A stretch of DNA of 64,000 nt from CALJXB01 sp965225935 (GTDB lineage: Bacteria > Pseudomonadota > Alphaproteobacteria > Kiloniellales > JAKSDN01). The notes below the pieces were generated by a model. That model saw only the letters and a list, made by a program, of their open reading frames with translations. It did no database searches and had not been told where the DNA came from. Within the stretch, counting starts at the first letter, position 1. Each line of letters begins with the position of its first letter. A program made the translations under genes and the position numbers. The stretch lies in assembly GCA_965225935.1 (NCBI GenBank), contig CBDDCC010000013.1, positions 434,001-498,000 of the forward strand. Direction: 5' to 3'. Positions 35,804 to 44,600 of the stretch are shown in pieces.

Positions 35804-37051
35804 ATGACCCACCGCTACCGGCGCGGCATCTTCTGGGGGCTCCTGTTCCTCGCCCTCCTGGCGGGGATAGTCTACGCCTTTTGGCCCCAGCCTGTGCCGG
35901 CCGACCTTGGCGAGGCGTTCATCGGTCCGCTGCAGGTCACGGTGGACGAGGAGGGCGAGACCCGGGTCAAGGACGTCTACCTGGTCTCGGCGCCGGTCGG
36001 CGGGCGGCTCCTGCGCATCGAGGGCGAGGCCGGCGATCCGGTGGTGGCCGGCGAGACGGTCCTGGCCTTGATCGAGCCCGCCGATCCGGCCTTCCTCGAC
36101 GTGCGCTCGCTCTCGGAGCGCGAGGCGCTGGTGAAGGCGGCCGAGGCGGCGCGGGCGCTCGCCCGGGCCGAGGTCGAGCGCGCCCGGGCCGAGGTGGACT
36201 TCGCCGTCAGCGACCTCGCCCGCACGAAGCGGCTCTACGAACGGGGCAACGTCGCCAAGCGCACGCTGGAATCGGCCGAGCTGGAAGTCCGCACCCGCAC
36301 GGCGGCGCTCACCTCGGCCGAGGCGGCCTTGCGGGTCAAGGACTTCGAGCTGGAGAACGCCCGCGCTGCCCTGATCACGCCACGCAGCCCCCACGACGCA
36401 GGTGGCGCTGGCGACGGGGAGCAGGGTGCCGACGACGGGCTTTGCTGCGTCGAGGTGCGCGCCCCCGTCGGCGGGCGCATCCTCAAGGTCATCCAGGAGA
36501 GCGAGAGCGTGATCGCGAGCGGCGCGCCGCTGCTGGAGATCGGTGACCCAGAGGCGCTGGAAATCGTCGTCGATCTGCTCTCGGCCGATGCGGTCAAGGT
36601 GGAGGAGGGGGCGGCGGTGCTGATCGAGGGCTGGGGCGGCCAAGTCCTGAACGGCCGGGTGCGGCGGGTCGAGCCCTACGGCTTCACCAAGGTCTCGGCG
36701 CTCGGCATCGAGGAGCAGCGGGTCAACGTCATCATCGACTTCGAGGATCCGCCCGAGAGGTGGCGGCGTCTCGGCCACGGTTACCGGGTCGAGATCCGCA
36801 TCGTCGTCTGGCAGGGCGACGACGTGCTGGTGATCCCAATCTCGGCTCTATTCCGCGAGGGTGATGCCTGGGCCACTTTCGTCGTCGAGGACGGCCTGGT
36901 CGAGAAACGCCCGCTCGTCGTCGGCCACCGCAACAACCTGGCGGCCGAGGTACTCGACGGCCTCAGTCCCGGCGAGCGGGTGGTGCTGCACCCCTCCGAC
37001 CGCATCGCCGACGGCACCCGCATCGTCGACCGCCGGGAAGCAGCCCCTTAG
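35804..37051 (+). CDS. HlyD/MacA-type periplasmic adaptor protein
   Basis: A 415-residue membrane-fusion protein. One N-terminal anchor helix (about 8-26: IFWGLLFLALLAGIVYAFW) is followed by half of a lipoyl domain (VSAPVGGRLLRIEGEAGDPVVAGE), an alpha-helical hairpin with strong coiled-coil character rich in Ala/Glu/Arg (about 100-190), the second lipoyl half (VRAPVGGRILKVIQESESVI) and beta-barrel domains. A Gly/Asp-rich linker sits in the hairpin tip region. It would link the FtsX-type permease upstream to an outer-membrane channel, or modulate the permease. No TolC gene is in the window. Confidence 0.92.
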   Translation: MTHRYRRGIFWGLLFLALLAGIVYAFWPQPVPADLGEAFIGPLQVTVDEEGETRVKDVYLVSAPVGGRLLRIEGEAGDPVVAGETVLALIEPADPAFLDVRSLSEREALVKAAEAARALARAEVERARAEVDFAVSDLARTKRLYERGNVAKRTLESAELEVRTRTAALTSAEAALRVKDFELENARAALITPRSPHDAGGAGDGEQGADDGLCCVEVRAPVGGRILKVIQESESVIASGAPLLEIGDPEALEIVVDLLSADAVKVEEGAAVLIEGWGGQVLNGRVRRVEPYGFTKVSALGIEEQRVNVIIDFEDPPERWRRLGHGYRVEIRIVVWQGDDVLVIPISALFREGDAWATFVVEDGLVEKRPLVVGHRNNLAAEVLDGLSPGERVVLHPSDRIADGTRIVDRREAAP

Positions 37052-37106
37052 CGCCCAACTGAAGTCGAGCCGTCGTTCTTCGTAGGGAACCTCTGGGTCA
37101 GCGAAG

Positions 37107-37754
37107 TCACTGGAGGGTCATGATGTAGGCGACGATGTCCCGAACCTCTTGCCCTTTCTGCAATTGGAGAATGTCGACACGCATCTGTCGGCCTGGTTTG
37201 TCCTCTTCGCCGGCGCCGCGAATCTTGTCTTTGAAGTACTCGATCTGGCGGATCAGATACCAGTCGTGCTGGCCCGTCAGCCTCGGCGTGGGATATCCCC
37301 CCGGTGTATCGGTGAGCAGGCCCTGAGCCTTGGTGCCGTGGCAGAAGCCGCAGATCGAATAGGCCTCCCGTCCCCGCTCGGGATCGCCGGTCGGCTCGGT
37401 TCGGGCCGGCTGGCTGGCATCCAGGGTAGCGATATAGGCCACGACATCCTCGACCGCCTGATCGTCGGCCAAGGCCCGCGCCGGTTCCGTCATGATCTGC
37501 CCAAAGACGTCGTCAGGGTGTTGTCCCCGCACGCCCGAGCGATAGTTTTGCATCTGAGACAGCAAGTACCAGTCGTACTGGCCTGCCAGGCTGGGGGCGT
37601 TGAGCTCGATATTGCCCTCGCCACTCTCGCCATGACAGTCCAGACAGGCCGCGTAGAGGTCCTTTCCTCTCGCCACGTCCCCCTCTGACATCGCCGCCGG
37701 TGAGACAGCCAACATGGCGGCGGCTGCCACGACGAAAGTGCTTGCCCGACCCAT
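37107..37754 (-). CDS. Dihaem cytochrome c (cytochrome c4-like)
   Basis: A 215-residue periplasmic electron carrier. A signal peptide covers about residues 1-23 (cleavage near AMS-EGD). Two class I cytochrome domains follow, with haem motifs C37-L-D-C40-H41 and C135-G-F-C138-H139; each is followed by the typical axial-methionine region (QIMTEPARALADDQ and RQMRVDILQLQKGQEVRDIVAYI). Both halves contain the repeat LAGQYDWYLLSQMQNY/LTGQHDWYLIRQIEYF, showing internal duplication. Cytochrome c4 proteins pass electrons to oxidases. A purine stretch GGGGGAA precedes the ATG by about 8 nt. It is convergent with the ABC trio. Confidence 0.93.
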   Translation of the reverse strand: MGRASTFVVAAAAMLAVSPAAMSEGDVARGKDLYAACLDCHGESGEGNIELNAPSLAGQYDWYLLSQMQNYRSGVRGQHPDDVFGQIMTEPARALADDQAVEDVVAYIATLDASQPARTEPTGDPERGREAYSICGFCHGTKAQGLLTDTPGGYPTPRLTGQHDWYLIRQIEYFKDKIRGAGEEDKPGRQMRVDILQLQKGQEVRDIVAYIMTLQ

Positions 37755-38163
37755 TTTCCATTCCCCCGGTTCGGTCGGCCCCAGGGGCCGATGCCGATCA
37801 TGCTAGACCAGCCTCTGGGTTCGAGCCAGAGACGGTCGGTCGGCTCCGGATTGGGTTGGCGCGAGGCAGATATACGCGCACGGTATGTTGCTTGCACCTG
37901 ACAGGCGCCGTCGCGGTCTCGGGAGGGCCGCTTCGACATCAGGCGAGTGGGCCTGGAGCAAGGGGTCCACTATGGCCTCGAAGGCGGATTTCGGCGCGGC
38001 GGCAAGCGCCTGCGGATCGCCGTTCCGCGTTCTCGGTAGGACGGTCCAAAGAGACTTCGAGGGATCGTTTCAGGGATCGAGCCGAAACGGGTCGATCTCT
38101 GCCGAATCCTCCGCCAGAAGCGGTGCCTGGGCCGGAAGGCCGTCAGGTAGGCCGAACTCGGGC
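37755..38163. other. Intergenic region, nothing recognised
   Basis: About 410 bp between the cytochrome c gene start and the next small gene. Open frames on the plus strand through this stretch (37700-38352) have random-looking composition and no start with a ribosome site. It presumably carries the cytochrome c promoter, but no clear box or FNR-type palindrome was found. Confidence 0.4.
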
Positions 38164-38379
38164 CTAAGTCTCCTCCCTAGGATGTCCGCCAGGATCCGCC
38201 CCCACTTCATGCCAGTCCAGCCAGTCGGCGACGGCCTGGTAGGCTTCGACCCTGGTGCGCTTCGGGTGATAGATCCGAAACACCTGCACGGCCGCGTCGT
38301 AGGCGCGGTCTTCCCGCTGACCCGCCTCCGTCAGTTCCTTGTAGGTCCTTAACACGGCGTCGTGACATTGGCAGGACAT
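38164..38379 (-). CDS. Small orphan protein, 71 residues
   Basis: A small, charged, soluble protein beginning MSCQCHDAVLRTYKELTEAG. It is predicted mainly helical, with VEAYQAVADWLDW near the end and an acidic/Pro-rich tail. The CxC pair at residues 3-5 with a following histidine could bind a metal. GGAG lies 9 nt before the ATG, and codon use matches neighbouring genes, so I think it is real; the frame upstream to 38670 is not. I do not recognise a family. Confidence 0.55.
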   Translation of the reverse strand: MSCQCHDAVLRTYKELTEAGQREDRAYDAAVQVFRIYHPKRTRVEAYQAVADWLDWHEVGADPGGHPREET

Positions 38380-38685
38380 GGCTCGTTGCTCCGGCTCACG
38401 GCGGTGACGGGCGAGTGTGCCAACACTGGACCGCCGGGTAAACCCGTCTACTCGCCTGGTCCGACAATCCGCCCTGACCGCCTTGGGCCTCAATACTGGG
38501 AAACCGGAGCCGGCCATCTTCGTCCGCTCTCTCCTGCGCGAGCAGACATTGGACGCGGTATCGTGGGAGGGTCCGTCTAGCCAGGCCCCGGCGATGGATA
38601 CTCCGCAATCTGAAAGAGGCTCTGGCGCAGAGCCCATTGGCGGACAATACTGCTGGAGCCGAAACGACAAGGAGGAGGGCGAGGC

Positions 38686-39465
38686 ATGAGAGGTCTCTGC
38701 GCCGTTATGGTGGTGGGGCTGGCGATGGCCCTGATCGACGGCCCGGCGTTGGCCCAGGAAAGCGGCGCCAAGCCAATAGAGCTTTCAGAGGCCGACCGCG
38801 CCAATATAGAGAAGTTTCTGGGCCAAGGCGTCGTGGGCAAGGCGCTGGCGGGCAACCCGATCGCCGACACGGCCAAGTTCTTTCCCTTCGAGCACGGCAG
38901 CTGGACCTTCAAGTTCACCAGCGGCAAGAACAAGGGCAAGCTCCAGGAGCAGAGCTTCAAACCGACCAAGAAGGACGAGTCCGGCGAGACCGGGCGGTAC
39001 CAGAACGGCAAGGACCAGGTCTACTTCCTGATCCGCTCACAGGATGGCGGCATCTCGGTGGTAAGCGAGCAGGATTCGAAACAAGGGGTCATATCGCGCT
39101 TTTCGCCGCCCGAGCCGATCTATGTCGGCGGCCTGAAACCGGGTGAAAGCAAGAGGTACACGCTCGGCGTCAAGGTCTACGATCTCAGCGACCCGAAGGA
39201 TGTCACCCACAGCGGATCCCTCGATCTCACGTACAGCTATGTCGGGGCCTACGAAGTGACGGTACCGGCAGGGACCTACGAAGCAGCCCTTCTAAGATGG
39301 GACTACAACGGCGAGGTCGGACCGGCCTCCGTCGAGGACACGCAGTACCGCTTTCTTGTCGAAGGGGTCGGAGTGATCGCTATGATCGAGAAGAAGAACA
39401 TCTCCGCGATGCTCATCTATCACGACCACGCAAAGTTCGGCAAAGTCCTGATGAAGAGTAATTGA
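38686..39465 (+). CDS. Exported protein of unknown function (DUF3108-like layout)
   Basis: A 259-residue protein with a clear signal peptide (residues about 1-23, cleavage after ALA in PALAQES). The mature part alternates polar and hydrophobic strands (VYFLIRSQDGGISVVSEQ, DLTYSYVGAYEVTVPAGTYEA, YRFLVEGVGVIAMIEKK) and looks like an all-beta periplasmic domain; the VTVPAGTYEA strand is common in lipocalin-like envelope proteins. AAGGAGGA stands about 9 nt before the ATG. No operon partner is adjacent: the 240-bp gap downstream faces a convergent GFA gene. The 306-bp gap upstream (38380-38685) shows nothing recognisable. Confidence 0.78.
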   Translation: MRGLCAVMVVGLAMALIDGPALAQESGAKPIELSEADRANIEKFLGQGVVGKALAGNPIADTAKFFPFEHGSWTFKFTSGKNKGKLQEQSFKPTKKDESGETGRYQNGKDQVYFLIRSQDGGISVVSEQDSKQGVISRFSPPEPIYVGGLKPGESKRYTLGVKVYDLSDPKDVTHSGSLDLTYSYVGAYEVTVPAGTYEAALLRWDYNGEVGPASVEDTQYRFLVEGVGVIAMIEKKNISAMLIYHDHAKFGKVLMKSN

Positions 39466-39706
39466 GCGGCAAGCCGGTTCCAGAAAAGGCGGCTCAAGGT
39501 CATAGGGCGGCGAGGTCGTTGCCGGCCATTTTCTTCCGCTTTCTGACCACAACGCCGATCTAGCTTCGGCCAGGTTCTTCTGTGCCGCAGGATTTGGCTG
39601 GATCGCCGACTTTCTACTGCACAGGCAGACAGTGGGAGCGGTATTTAAGGAGGTCTCAGTTCAACCAAGAAACAACTTTACAATCACCTATCGTTGGCGC
39701 CCTGAA

Positions 39707-40165
39707 CTAGACGGACTTTCTGCCCTTTCGATCAATTGGATACCCAACTGCTGGGTCGCGCTCGCGGGAATAGGCATCGGTGCGCGGCAGATCGTCAGCG
39801 AAATCTATCCAAGGCAACTTCATTCGCCAGTAAGCATGGGCCTCTGGGCGGAACCTTTCCGGATTATCCAAAAAGCCAATGTTCAGGTAAACCTCGTCCT
39901 TTGTACCTTCGTCCGTGTAGCCGATCGATGTGCCACAGACTTGGCAGAACGTCCGAACGACTCCTTTGGTTTTCGAGAAGGACTTCGGGGTGCCACTTTT
40001 GGGGCGAAGTTGATGAGGTCGATAGCCTACCCAGATGGTAAGAGGGCTACCAATGGCACGGCGACAGTCGTCATCGTGATCAAAACATACCCAAAACGGT
40101 TCGCCGTGCATCTCCATTGAAATCGCCCCGCAAAAGCACCTACCGGTCTCAACTCGGGTCCCCAT
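39707..40165 (-). CDS. GFA-family zinc protein
   Basis: A 152-residue protein of the glutathione-dependent formaldehyde-activating (GFA/CENP-V) fold. Zinc-site elements are GRCFCGAISMEM, VCFDHDDDCRRAIGSPL and FCQVCGTSIGY. The middle element deviates from the usual CHCxxCR order by a DHDDD insertion, as in a known subgroup. Family members bind small thiol adducts; the true reaction is mostly unproven. ATG 40165 is chosen since GGGAG lies 9 nt upstream and the family begins here; the frame to 40231 is ignored. The gene has visibly lower GC than the housekeeping block. Confidence 0.85.
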   Translation of the reverse strand: MGTRVETGRCFCGAISMEMHGEPFWVCFDHDDDCRRAIGSPLTIWVGYRPHQLRPKSGTPKSFSKTKGVVRTFCQVCGTSIGYTDEGTKDEVYLNIGFLDNPERFRPEAHAYWRMKLPWIDFADDLPRTDAYSRERDPAVGYPIDRKGRKSV

Positions 40166-40315
40166 TCCAGAACGCTCCCTATATGCCAGCTCCTCTCTCC
40201 GCAAATCTAGGATAGCAGAGTGTAGGCCCAAGCGTTCCTTTGTGGGGCCATCCCGAAAACAACATCCGTCCGTTCGGGGTCAATTGGCGGCGAAATCGGG
40301 GCCAGGCGGTCCTGC

Positions 40316-41290
40316 CTAGAACGGCCTCTCGTCAGAGGTCAGGTCGAGCCAGTCCAGTTCGGCTCTGGTCAGCTCCAGGTCGCCCGCGCGCGCGGAATCG
40401 GCGACCTGCTCGGGGGTCGCGGCGCCGCAGAGGGCGACCACCGGGAAGTCCTGATTGATCACGTATCCGAGCGCGATCTGGAACAGCGACAGGCCCCGCG
40501 ACTTGGCCAGAGCCTCCGCGCGCTTCTTTCGCTCGAAGTTGCCATCCGAATAGAAGACGCGGACCAGATCGGGATTGCTGCGGTCCTTCGGGTCGCCCTT
40601 GGCGAAGAAGCCGCGGCCCAGGGAGGACCAGGCGACGACGAGAAAGTCATTGGCGGCGAACCAGGCGCGGTCGGGCTCGCCGGCGACGACGGTGTCGGGC
40701 CAGAAAGGCTCGTTCGCCCGTGCCAGCGAGAAGTTCGGGCTGGAGCACATCATCTCCGCCTTCCCGTTGGCGCGCGCGTAGTCGATCGCCTCCTGGATAC
40801 GGTCCGGCTTCCAGTTGGAGGCGCCGTAGGCCTTGATCCGGCCGGCCCGCACCTCCTCGTCGAGGGCATCGACAAGGGGCCCCACGGGATGGTCCCGGTC
40901 GTCCCGGTGAAACATCCAGATGTCGAGATAGTCGGTCTTCAGTCGTTGGAGGGAGCCATGGATCGCCTTGTGGACCGATGCCGGGTCGATCCTCGCTCCG
41001 CCGGGGTAGAGCGGTGCGCAATAGCCGGGAATGAGCCCCTTCGAGGCCAGGACGATCTGCTCGCGCGCGGTGGGGCAGGCCTTCAGCCATTCGCCGATGA
41101 CCATCTCCGAGTAGCCGTGCTCCTCGACCGCGCCGTAGACCTCCGCCGTATCGACAAAGGTGCCGCCGCTCGCGACAAAGGCGTCCAACAGCTCGAAGTC
41201 CCGATCCTGGCTGTCGGGATGGAAGATCATCGTGCCCATGCCGATCACCGAGAGGGGCTTGTCCAGCCCTGCTACCGAAAGCTTTCTCAC
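40316..41290 (-). CDS. Aldo/keto reductase
   Basis: A 324-residue NADPH-dependent oxidoreductase with TIM-barrel fold. The catalytic tetrad is D47, Y52, K84 and H128 (FVDTAEVYG, LASKG, WMFHRDD). The cofactor-binding region reads VVALCGAATPEQVADSARA near the C-terminus. It would reduce aldehydes or ketones; no substrate clue. The start is GTG 41290 with AAGGG about 9 nt upstream; the frame is open to 41317 but the family begins here. Transcribed alone; the 259-bp gap upstream (41291-41549) holds nothing recognised. Confidence 0.9.
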   Translation of the reverse strand: MRKLSVAGLDKPLSVIGMGTMIFHPDSQDRDFELLDAFVASGGTFVDTAEVYGAVEEHGYSEMVIGEWLKACPTAREQIVLASKGLIPGYCAPLYPGGARIDPASVHKAIHGSLQRLKTDYLDIWMFHRDDRDHPVGPLVDALDEEVRAGRIKAYGASNWKPDRIQEAIDYARANGKAEMMCSSPNFSLARANEPFWPDTVVAGEPDRAWFAANDFLVVAWSSLGRGFFAKGDPKDRSNPDLVRVFYSDGNFERKKRAEALAKSRGLSLFQIALGYVINQDFPVVALCGAATPEQVADSARAGDLELTRAELDWLDLTSDERPF

Positions 41291-41549
41291 TTGGGCGCAC
41301 CCTTCGCGGGGAACCACGTCGGGGACCCTAATACGTCAAACGATGGCCGAGCGCGAGACGGAAATGTCTTGGATGGGCGCCCGTGCCAATATCCCGGCGC
41401 GTCAAGGGGGTGACCAACGACCAGGGCGCCTCGGCTCGCGCTGTCGGGCGCTCATGGGCTCGCGATCTAGCCAAATCGCCGGACCGCCAGGCGGACCGGC
41501 CAGGGGCGCCGATGCACTCCAGGTGATGGACTGTGGGCGCTGGCGCCCG

Positions 41550-42062
41550 TCAGACGTCGCCGTATCTGGCTAGATGGCGGCGGAACGCCCCGGCCAGGTA
41601 CTCGCTCTCGTTTGGGCCGGCGAGCACGGCCCGCCTTTGTCCGGAGCCGTCGAACAGCAATAGGGTGACATGGCCAACGCCGTGGGCCCTTGCAAGCTGT
41701 CGGCCCTCGTCGCTCCGGATGTTGGCGACGAGGAACTGCAGTTCCGAATCGTCGAAATCGCAGAGAGCGTCCCGCGCCTCACGTTGCAGGGCCTGACACT
41801 GGGGGCACTGGGGATCGTGGATCTGCACGACCGCGGGAATCCCGTTGCCGATGCGCGAAAGGTCTTGTTCGCGCATGGTCGCCATGACGCTGTCGGCCAG
41901 AAACCAGCTCGCGCCGCCAACGGCAACCGTGACCGCCGCGCCGGTCCGGAACTTGCCGAGAAAGGCGCGTCTCGTCAGTTTTTCCTCAGAACCTCCCTGG
42001 CCCGCAGGTGGGTTGCGATCCTTCCTGCTTGCTTGCTTGCTCTTGCGTTTCTGCCGTTTCAT
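41550..42062 (-). CDS. Tat-exported thioredoxin-like protein
   Basis: A 170-residue protein. The first 30 residues are Lys/Arg-rich; R31-R32-A-F-L is a twin-arginine type signal, followed by a hydrophobic stretch (GAAVTVAVGGASWFLADSV). The remainder is a short thioredoxin-like domain with C86-P-Q-C89 in VVQIHDPQCPQCQALQREA and a C-terminal strand pair VTLLLFDGSGQRRAVLAGP. It should be membrane-bound or periplasmic and exchange disulfides. A cis-proline strand expected after the active site is weak, so activity is uncertain. The 30-residue basic extension before the twin arginine is unusual. Confidence 0.72.
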   Translation of the reverse strand: MKRQKRKSKQASRKDRNPPAGQGGSEEKLTRRAFLGKFRTGAAVTVAVGGASWFLADSVMATMREQDLSRIGNGIPAVVQIHDPQCPQCQALQREARDALCDFDDSELQFLVANIRSDEGRQLARAHGVGHVTLLLFDGSGQRRAVLAGPNESEYLAGAFRRHLARYGDV

Positions 42063-42413
42063 AACGCGCGACTACTCCCAAGAATGGCCGACAGGCGCTG
42101 TTGGACACGCCGCCCGTGGGTGACATGGGAGCACAGTATCGGCGATTGGGATTTGCAGTGTCTTTTCGCTTTTCCTCAATTTCTCGTGATTGAAGCGAAA
42201 GGGCGGGCCCGAGAGCGATTGCGACCTTGCCCGATCCAAAGCTACCTTTGATCCAGGTCGCGGCCGTAAACACGCGGCAACTCTCCACGCCGGCAGGTCG
42301 CCCGAATTCCGTTCAGCAATCGGGCGAGCGCCTTATAGAATGCTCATTGCATGTAGCATGGGGCTCGCTCGAGAGCGGTCCAGCTTCACCGCTCGAACCG
42401 AGACGCGCAGAAG
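42063..42413. other. Intergenic region between divergent genes, nothing recognised
   Basis: About 350 bp separate the thioredoxin-like gene (minus) from the CPBP protease gene (plus). GC is lower than the surroundings. The small open frames here look random. Promoters for both genes must lie within, but none can be assigned safely. Confidence 0.4.
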
Positions 42414-43265
42414 ATGATCATTGCGAGATACCGGCATGCAGCCAGGTTTTATGCACTCGCCACTGCCGTTCCGTGGACGTTCTGGCTTGCCGCCGGCTAT
42501 GTCAGCCATTTGGCGCCCTACAGCGATCGGAACCTGAAGATCGCCAGCGTTCTGGCGTTCATTGGCCTCCTCAGCCCGATGGGCGCGGCCTACTGGCTGA
42601 TTTCCAAGGATCCCGAGTTGCGGTCGGACGTGCTCGGAAGGCTATGGAGCTTCAGATCGGTCAAACCCCTCTATGCCCTTCTCACCTGCTTTCTGATGCT
42701 GGCGAGTATCCTGCTGGCTCAGGCCATATCCTTATTGTTTGGCTATAGCGCGTCCCAGTTCACCATCACGGGGCATTTCACTTTCTCCTCCGGGATCTTT
42801 CCAGTCTGGTTCATGCTTCTCATCGCGCCGATTGTCGAGGAGCTGGGCTGGCATACCTACGGTACGGATTGTCTGCGCGCCAAACTCAATCTGTTCAACA
42901 CGTCACTGCTGTTCGGCGCCTTCTGGGCGATCTGGCACGTGCCGCTCTCCACAATAAGAGACTACTACCAAAGCAACTTGGTCGAGGCCGGCTGGATCTA
43001 TGGCGTTAACTTCCTGGTGAGTGTCATCCCATTCGTACTGCTAATGAACTGGCTGTACTACAAGACAGGGCGGAACATTCTGGTGCCGATCGTTTTTCAC
43101 ATCACGGCCGTCTACTTCAACGAGATCTTCGCCACCAACCCGGACAGCAAAATCATTCAGACGGCCTTGCTACTTGTGTTGGCCAGCGTGATCGTCGCGG
43201 GTGACAAGGACTTCTTCTTCAGGAAGGCGTTGCCGGATCTGGGCCGGCCAACCCCCGCTCGGTGA
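42414..43265 (+). CDS. CPBP-family intramembrane protease
   Basis: A 283-residue membrane protein with seven to eight helices. The CAAX/bacteriocin-processing (Abi) signature is present: E142-E143-L-G-W-H in APIVEELGWHTYG, H175 in FWAIWHVP, and H-I-T-A-V-Y-F-N in the last motif. The usual EExxxR arginine is a histidine here. Such proteins are glutamic-type intramembrane proteases linked to prenyl-protein processing or bacteriocin self-immunity. The start is ATG 42414. The gene is less GC-rich than neighbouring housekeeping genes and stands alone. Whether it is active with EELGWH is open. Confidence 0.83.
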   Translation: MIIARYRHAARFYALATAVPWTFWLAAGYVSHLAPYSDRNLKIASVLAFIGLLSPMGAAYWLISKDPELRSDVLGRLWSFRSVKPLYALLTCFLMLASILLAQAISLLFGYSASQFTITGHFTFSSGIFPVWFMLLIAPIVEELGWHTYGTDCLRAKLNLFNTSLLFGAFWAIWHVPLSTIRDYYQSNLVEAGWIYGVNFLVSVIPFVLLMNWLYYKTGRNILVPIVFHITAVYFNEIFATNPDSKIIQTALLLVLASVIVAGDKDFFFRKALPDLGRPTPAR

Positions 43266-43283
43266 CATGAGGCGAAAGGCAGC

Positions 43284-43421
43284 TTAGAGGTCTCTTACCT
43301 GTCCGAACTCCTCAAATGTCATTGATCTCAGTCCGTTCGGATAGGGCAGCAAGTATTCGGTCGGGTCGTTGTCATAACAAACCGGCAGCGGCTCGCACGC
43401 CTCGTACTCAAATAGTTCCGG
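43284..43421 (-). pseudogene. Short coding-like remnant without start codon
   Basis: On the minus strand 45 codons without a stop read PELFEYEACEPLPVCYDN and continue DPTEYLLPYPNGLRSMTFEEF, then GQVRDL and a stop at 43286-43284. Composition is protein-like (Glu, Tyr, Pro), yet a TAA stands directly upstream and no start codon is present except an internal ATG near the end. I read it as the 3' remnant of a lost gene. The family is unknown. Confidence 0.35.
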
Positions 43422-43509
43422 TTACGGGTTTACGGTCTTTAGTCACATGCGGAAGTTCATAGCGTTCCGCGAGCGTGCCGGATCCCGGGAGTGGAGTTGA
43501 AGTGAGGCG

Positions 43510-44523
43510 TCACGATCCGAACTTCTGCTGATAGTCGCTCGGCGAGACGCCGACGTGCCGCAGGAAGGCGCGGCGCAGGCGCTGCTCGTCCGTCAGGCCC
43601 GTCCTCCTGGCGATGGTCGCCAGCGGGATCCGCCCCTGCTCCAGGAGCCGCTTGGCGGCTTCGACCCGGATCATTTCGACGGACTTCGCCGGCGTCCGGC
43701 CCGTGCGGTCCTTGTAGACCCGCGCGAAGCTGCGCGGGCTCATGCCGGACTCCTCGGCCAGGGCGACGACGCTCAGGTCCTTCTCCAGATGCTCCGCGAT
43801 CCAGCTGTGCAGCCGCGAGAAGGTGCCGTCGCCGTCCTCCCGTTGCGCGCTCAGGACATTGCTGAACTGGGACTGCCCGCCCGGCCGCTTGAAGAAGACC
43901 ACGAGCGCCTGGGCGACCTCCATGGCGACCCGGTGACCGAGATCGTCCTCGACCATCGCCAGGGCCAGATCGATCCCGGAGGTCACGCCGGCCGCGGACC
44001 ACATGTTTCCGTCCCGGATGAAGAGCGGGTCCTTCCGCACGTCGGCCTTGGGGTACTGGCGCTGCAGCTTCGCGGTGTAGCGCCAGTGGGTCGAGACGCT
44101 GCGCCCGTCGAGCAGGCCGGCCTTGGCGGTCACGAAGGCCCCCATGCAAGTGGTGGCGAGGCGCCGGCACCTGCCGTCCATCTTCCCCACCCAGGCCAGG
44201 AAGCGCTGCTCGTCCAGCATGTCGAACACGCCGACCCCGCCGGAGATGATCAGCGTGTCGATGGGCTTGCGCGCGGCCGCCTGCAGCGAAACCGTTTTGA
44301 GGACGATGCCCGTGTCGGTCTCGACGTCTCCAGCCATGGGTGAGGCGAGAACGATCTCGTAGGCGGGCTCGGCGCCAGACCGCATGACCGCCGCGTCGGC
44401 GCTCGAGAAGACCTGCGCCGGGCCGGCTGCGTCCAGCAGCGTCACGCCGGGATAGACGACCATGACCACCCGCCGTCGCGGCGCTTTACTGGACCCCGGA
44501 GCTTTGGCAGGAATTGAAGCCAT
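43510..44523 (-). CDS. GlxA-type transcriptional regulator (DJ-1/PfpI plus AraC HTH)
   Basis: A regulator of about 337 residues. The N-terminal two thirds are a DJ-1/PfpI-like amidase fold (VVMVVYPGVTLLDAAGPAQVF, LIISGGVGVFD, TTCMGAFVTAKAGLLDGRSVSTHW with the elbow cysteine). The C-terminal 100 residues are an AraC-family DNA-binding domain (LSVVALAEESGMSPRSFARVYKDRTGRTPA, then IARRTGLTDEQRLRRAFLRHVGVSPSDYQ). It probably controls the divergent MFS gene. The start is unclear: ATG 44523 and ATG 44550 are both in frame, without a ribosome site; the frame further upstream to 44691 only translates the tandem repeat. Confidence 0.88.
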   Translation of the reverse strand: MASIPAKAPGSSKAPRRRVVMVVYPGVTLLDAAGPAQVFSSADAAVMRSGAEPAYEIVLASPMAGDVETDTGIVLKTVSLQAAARKPIDTLIISGGVGVFDMLDEQRFLAWVGKMDGRCRRLATTCMGAFVTAKAGLLDGRSVSTHWRYTAKLQRQYPKADVRKDPLFIRDGNMWSAAGVTSGIDLALAMVEDDLGHRVAMEVAQALVVFFKRPGGQSQFSNVLSAQREDGDGTFSRLHSWIAEHLEKDLSVVALAEESGMSPRSFARVYKDRTGRTPAKSVEMIRVEAAKRLLEQGRIPLATIARRTGLTDEQRLRRAFLRHVGVSPSDYQQKFGS

Positions 44524-44600
44524 ATTGTCATTTATGTCATCCGGCGCCATGAGTAAACCGGCAAGCGAGCAGAGCGGCGGCGGACGGAGGCGCCTCCACA

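Noticed and set aside
39632..40120. 162-codon plus-strand open frame preceded by AAGGAGGT
   Set aside because: The purine box is too far from a start codon and the frame is antisense to the GFA gene, whose zinc motifs are clear.
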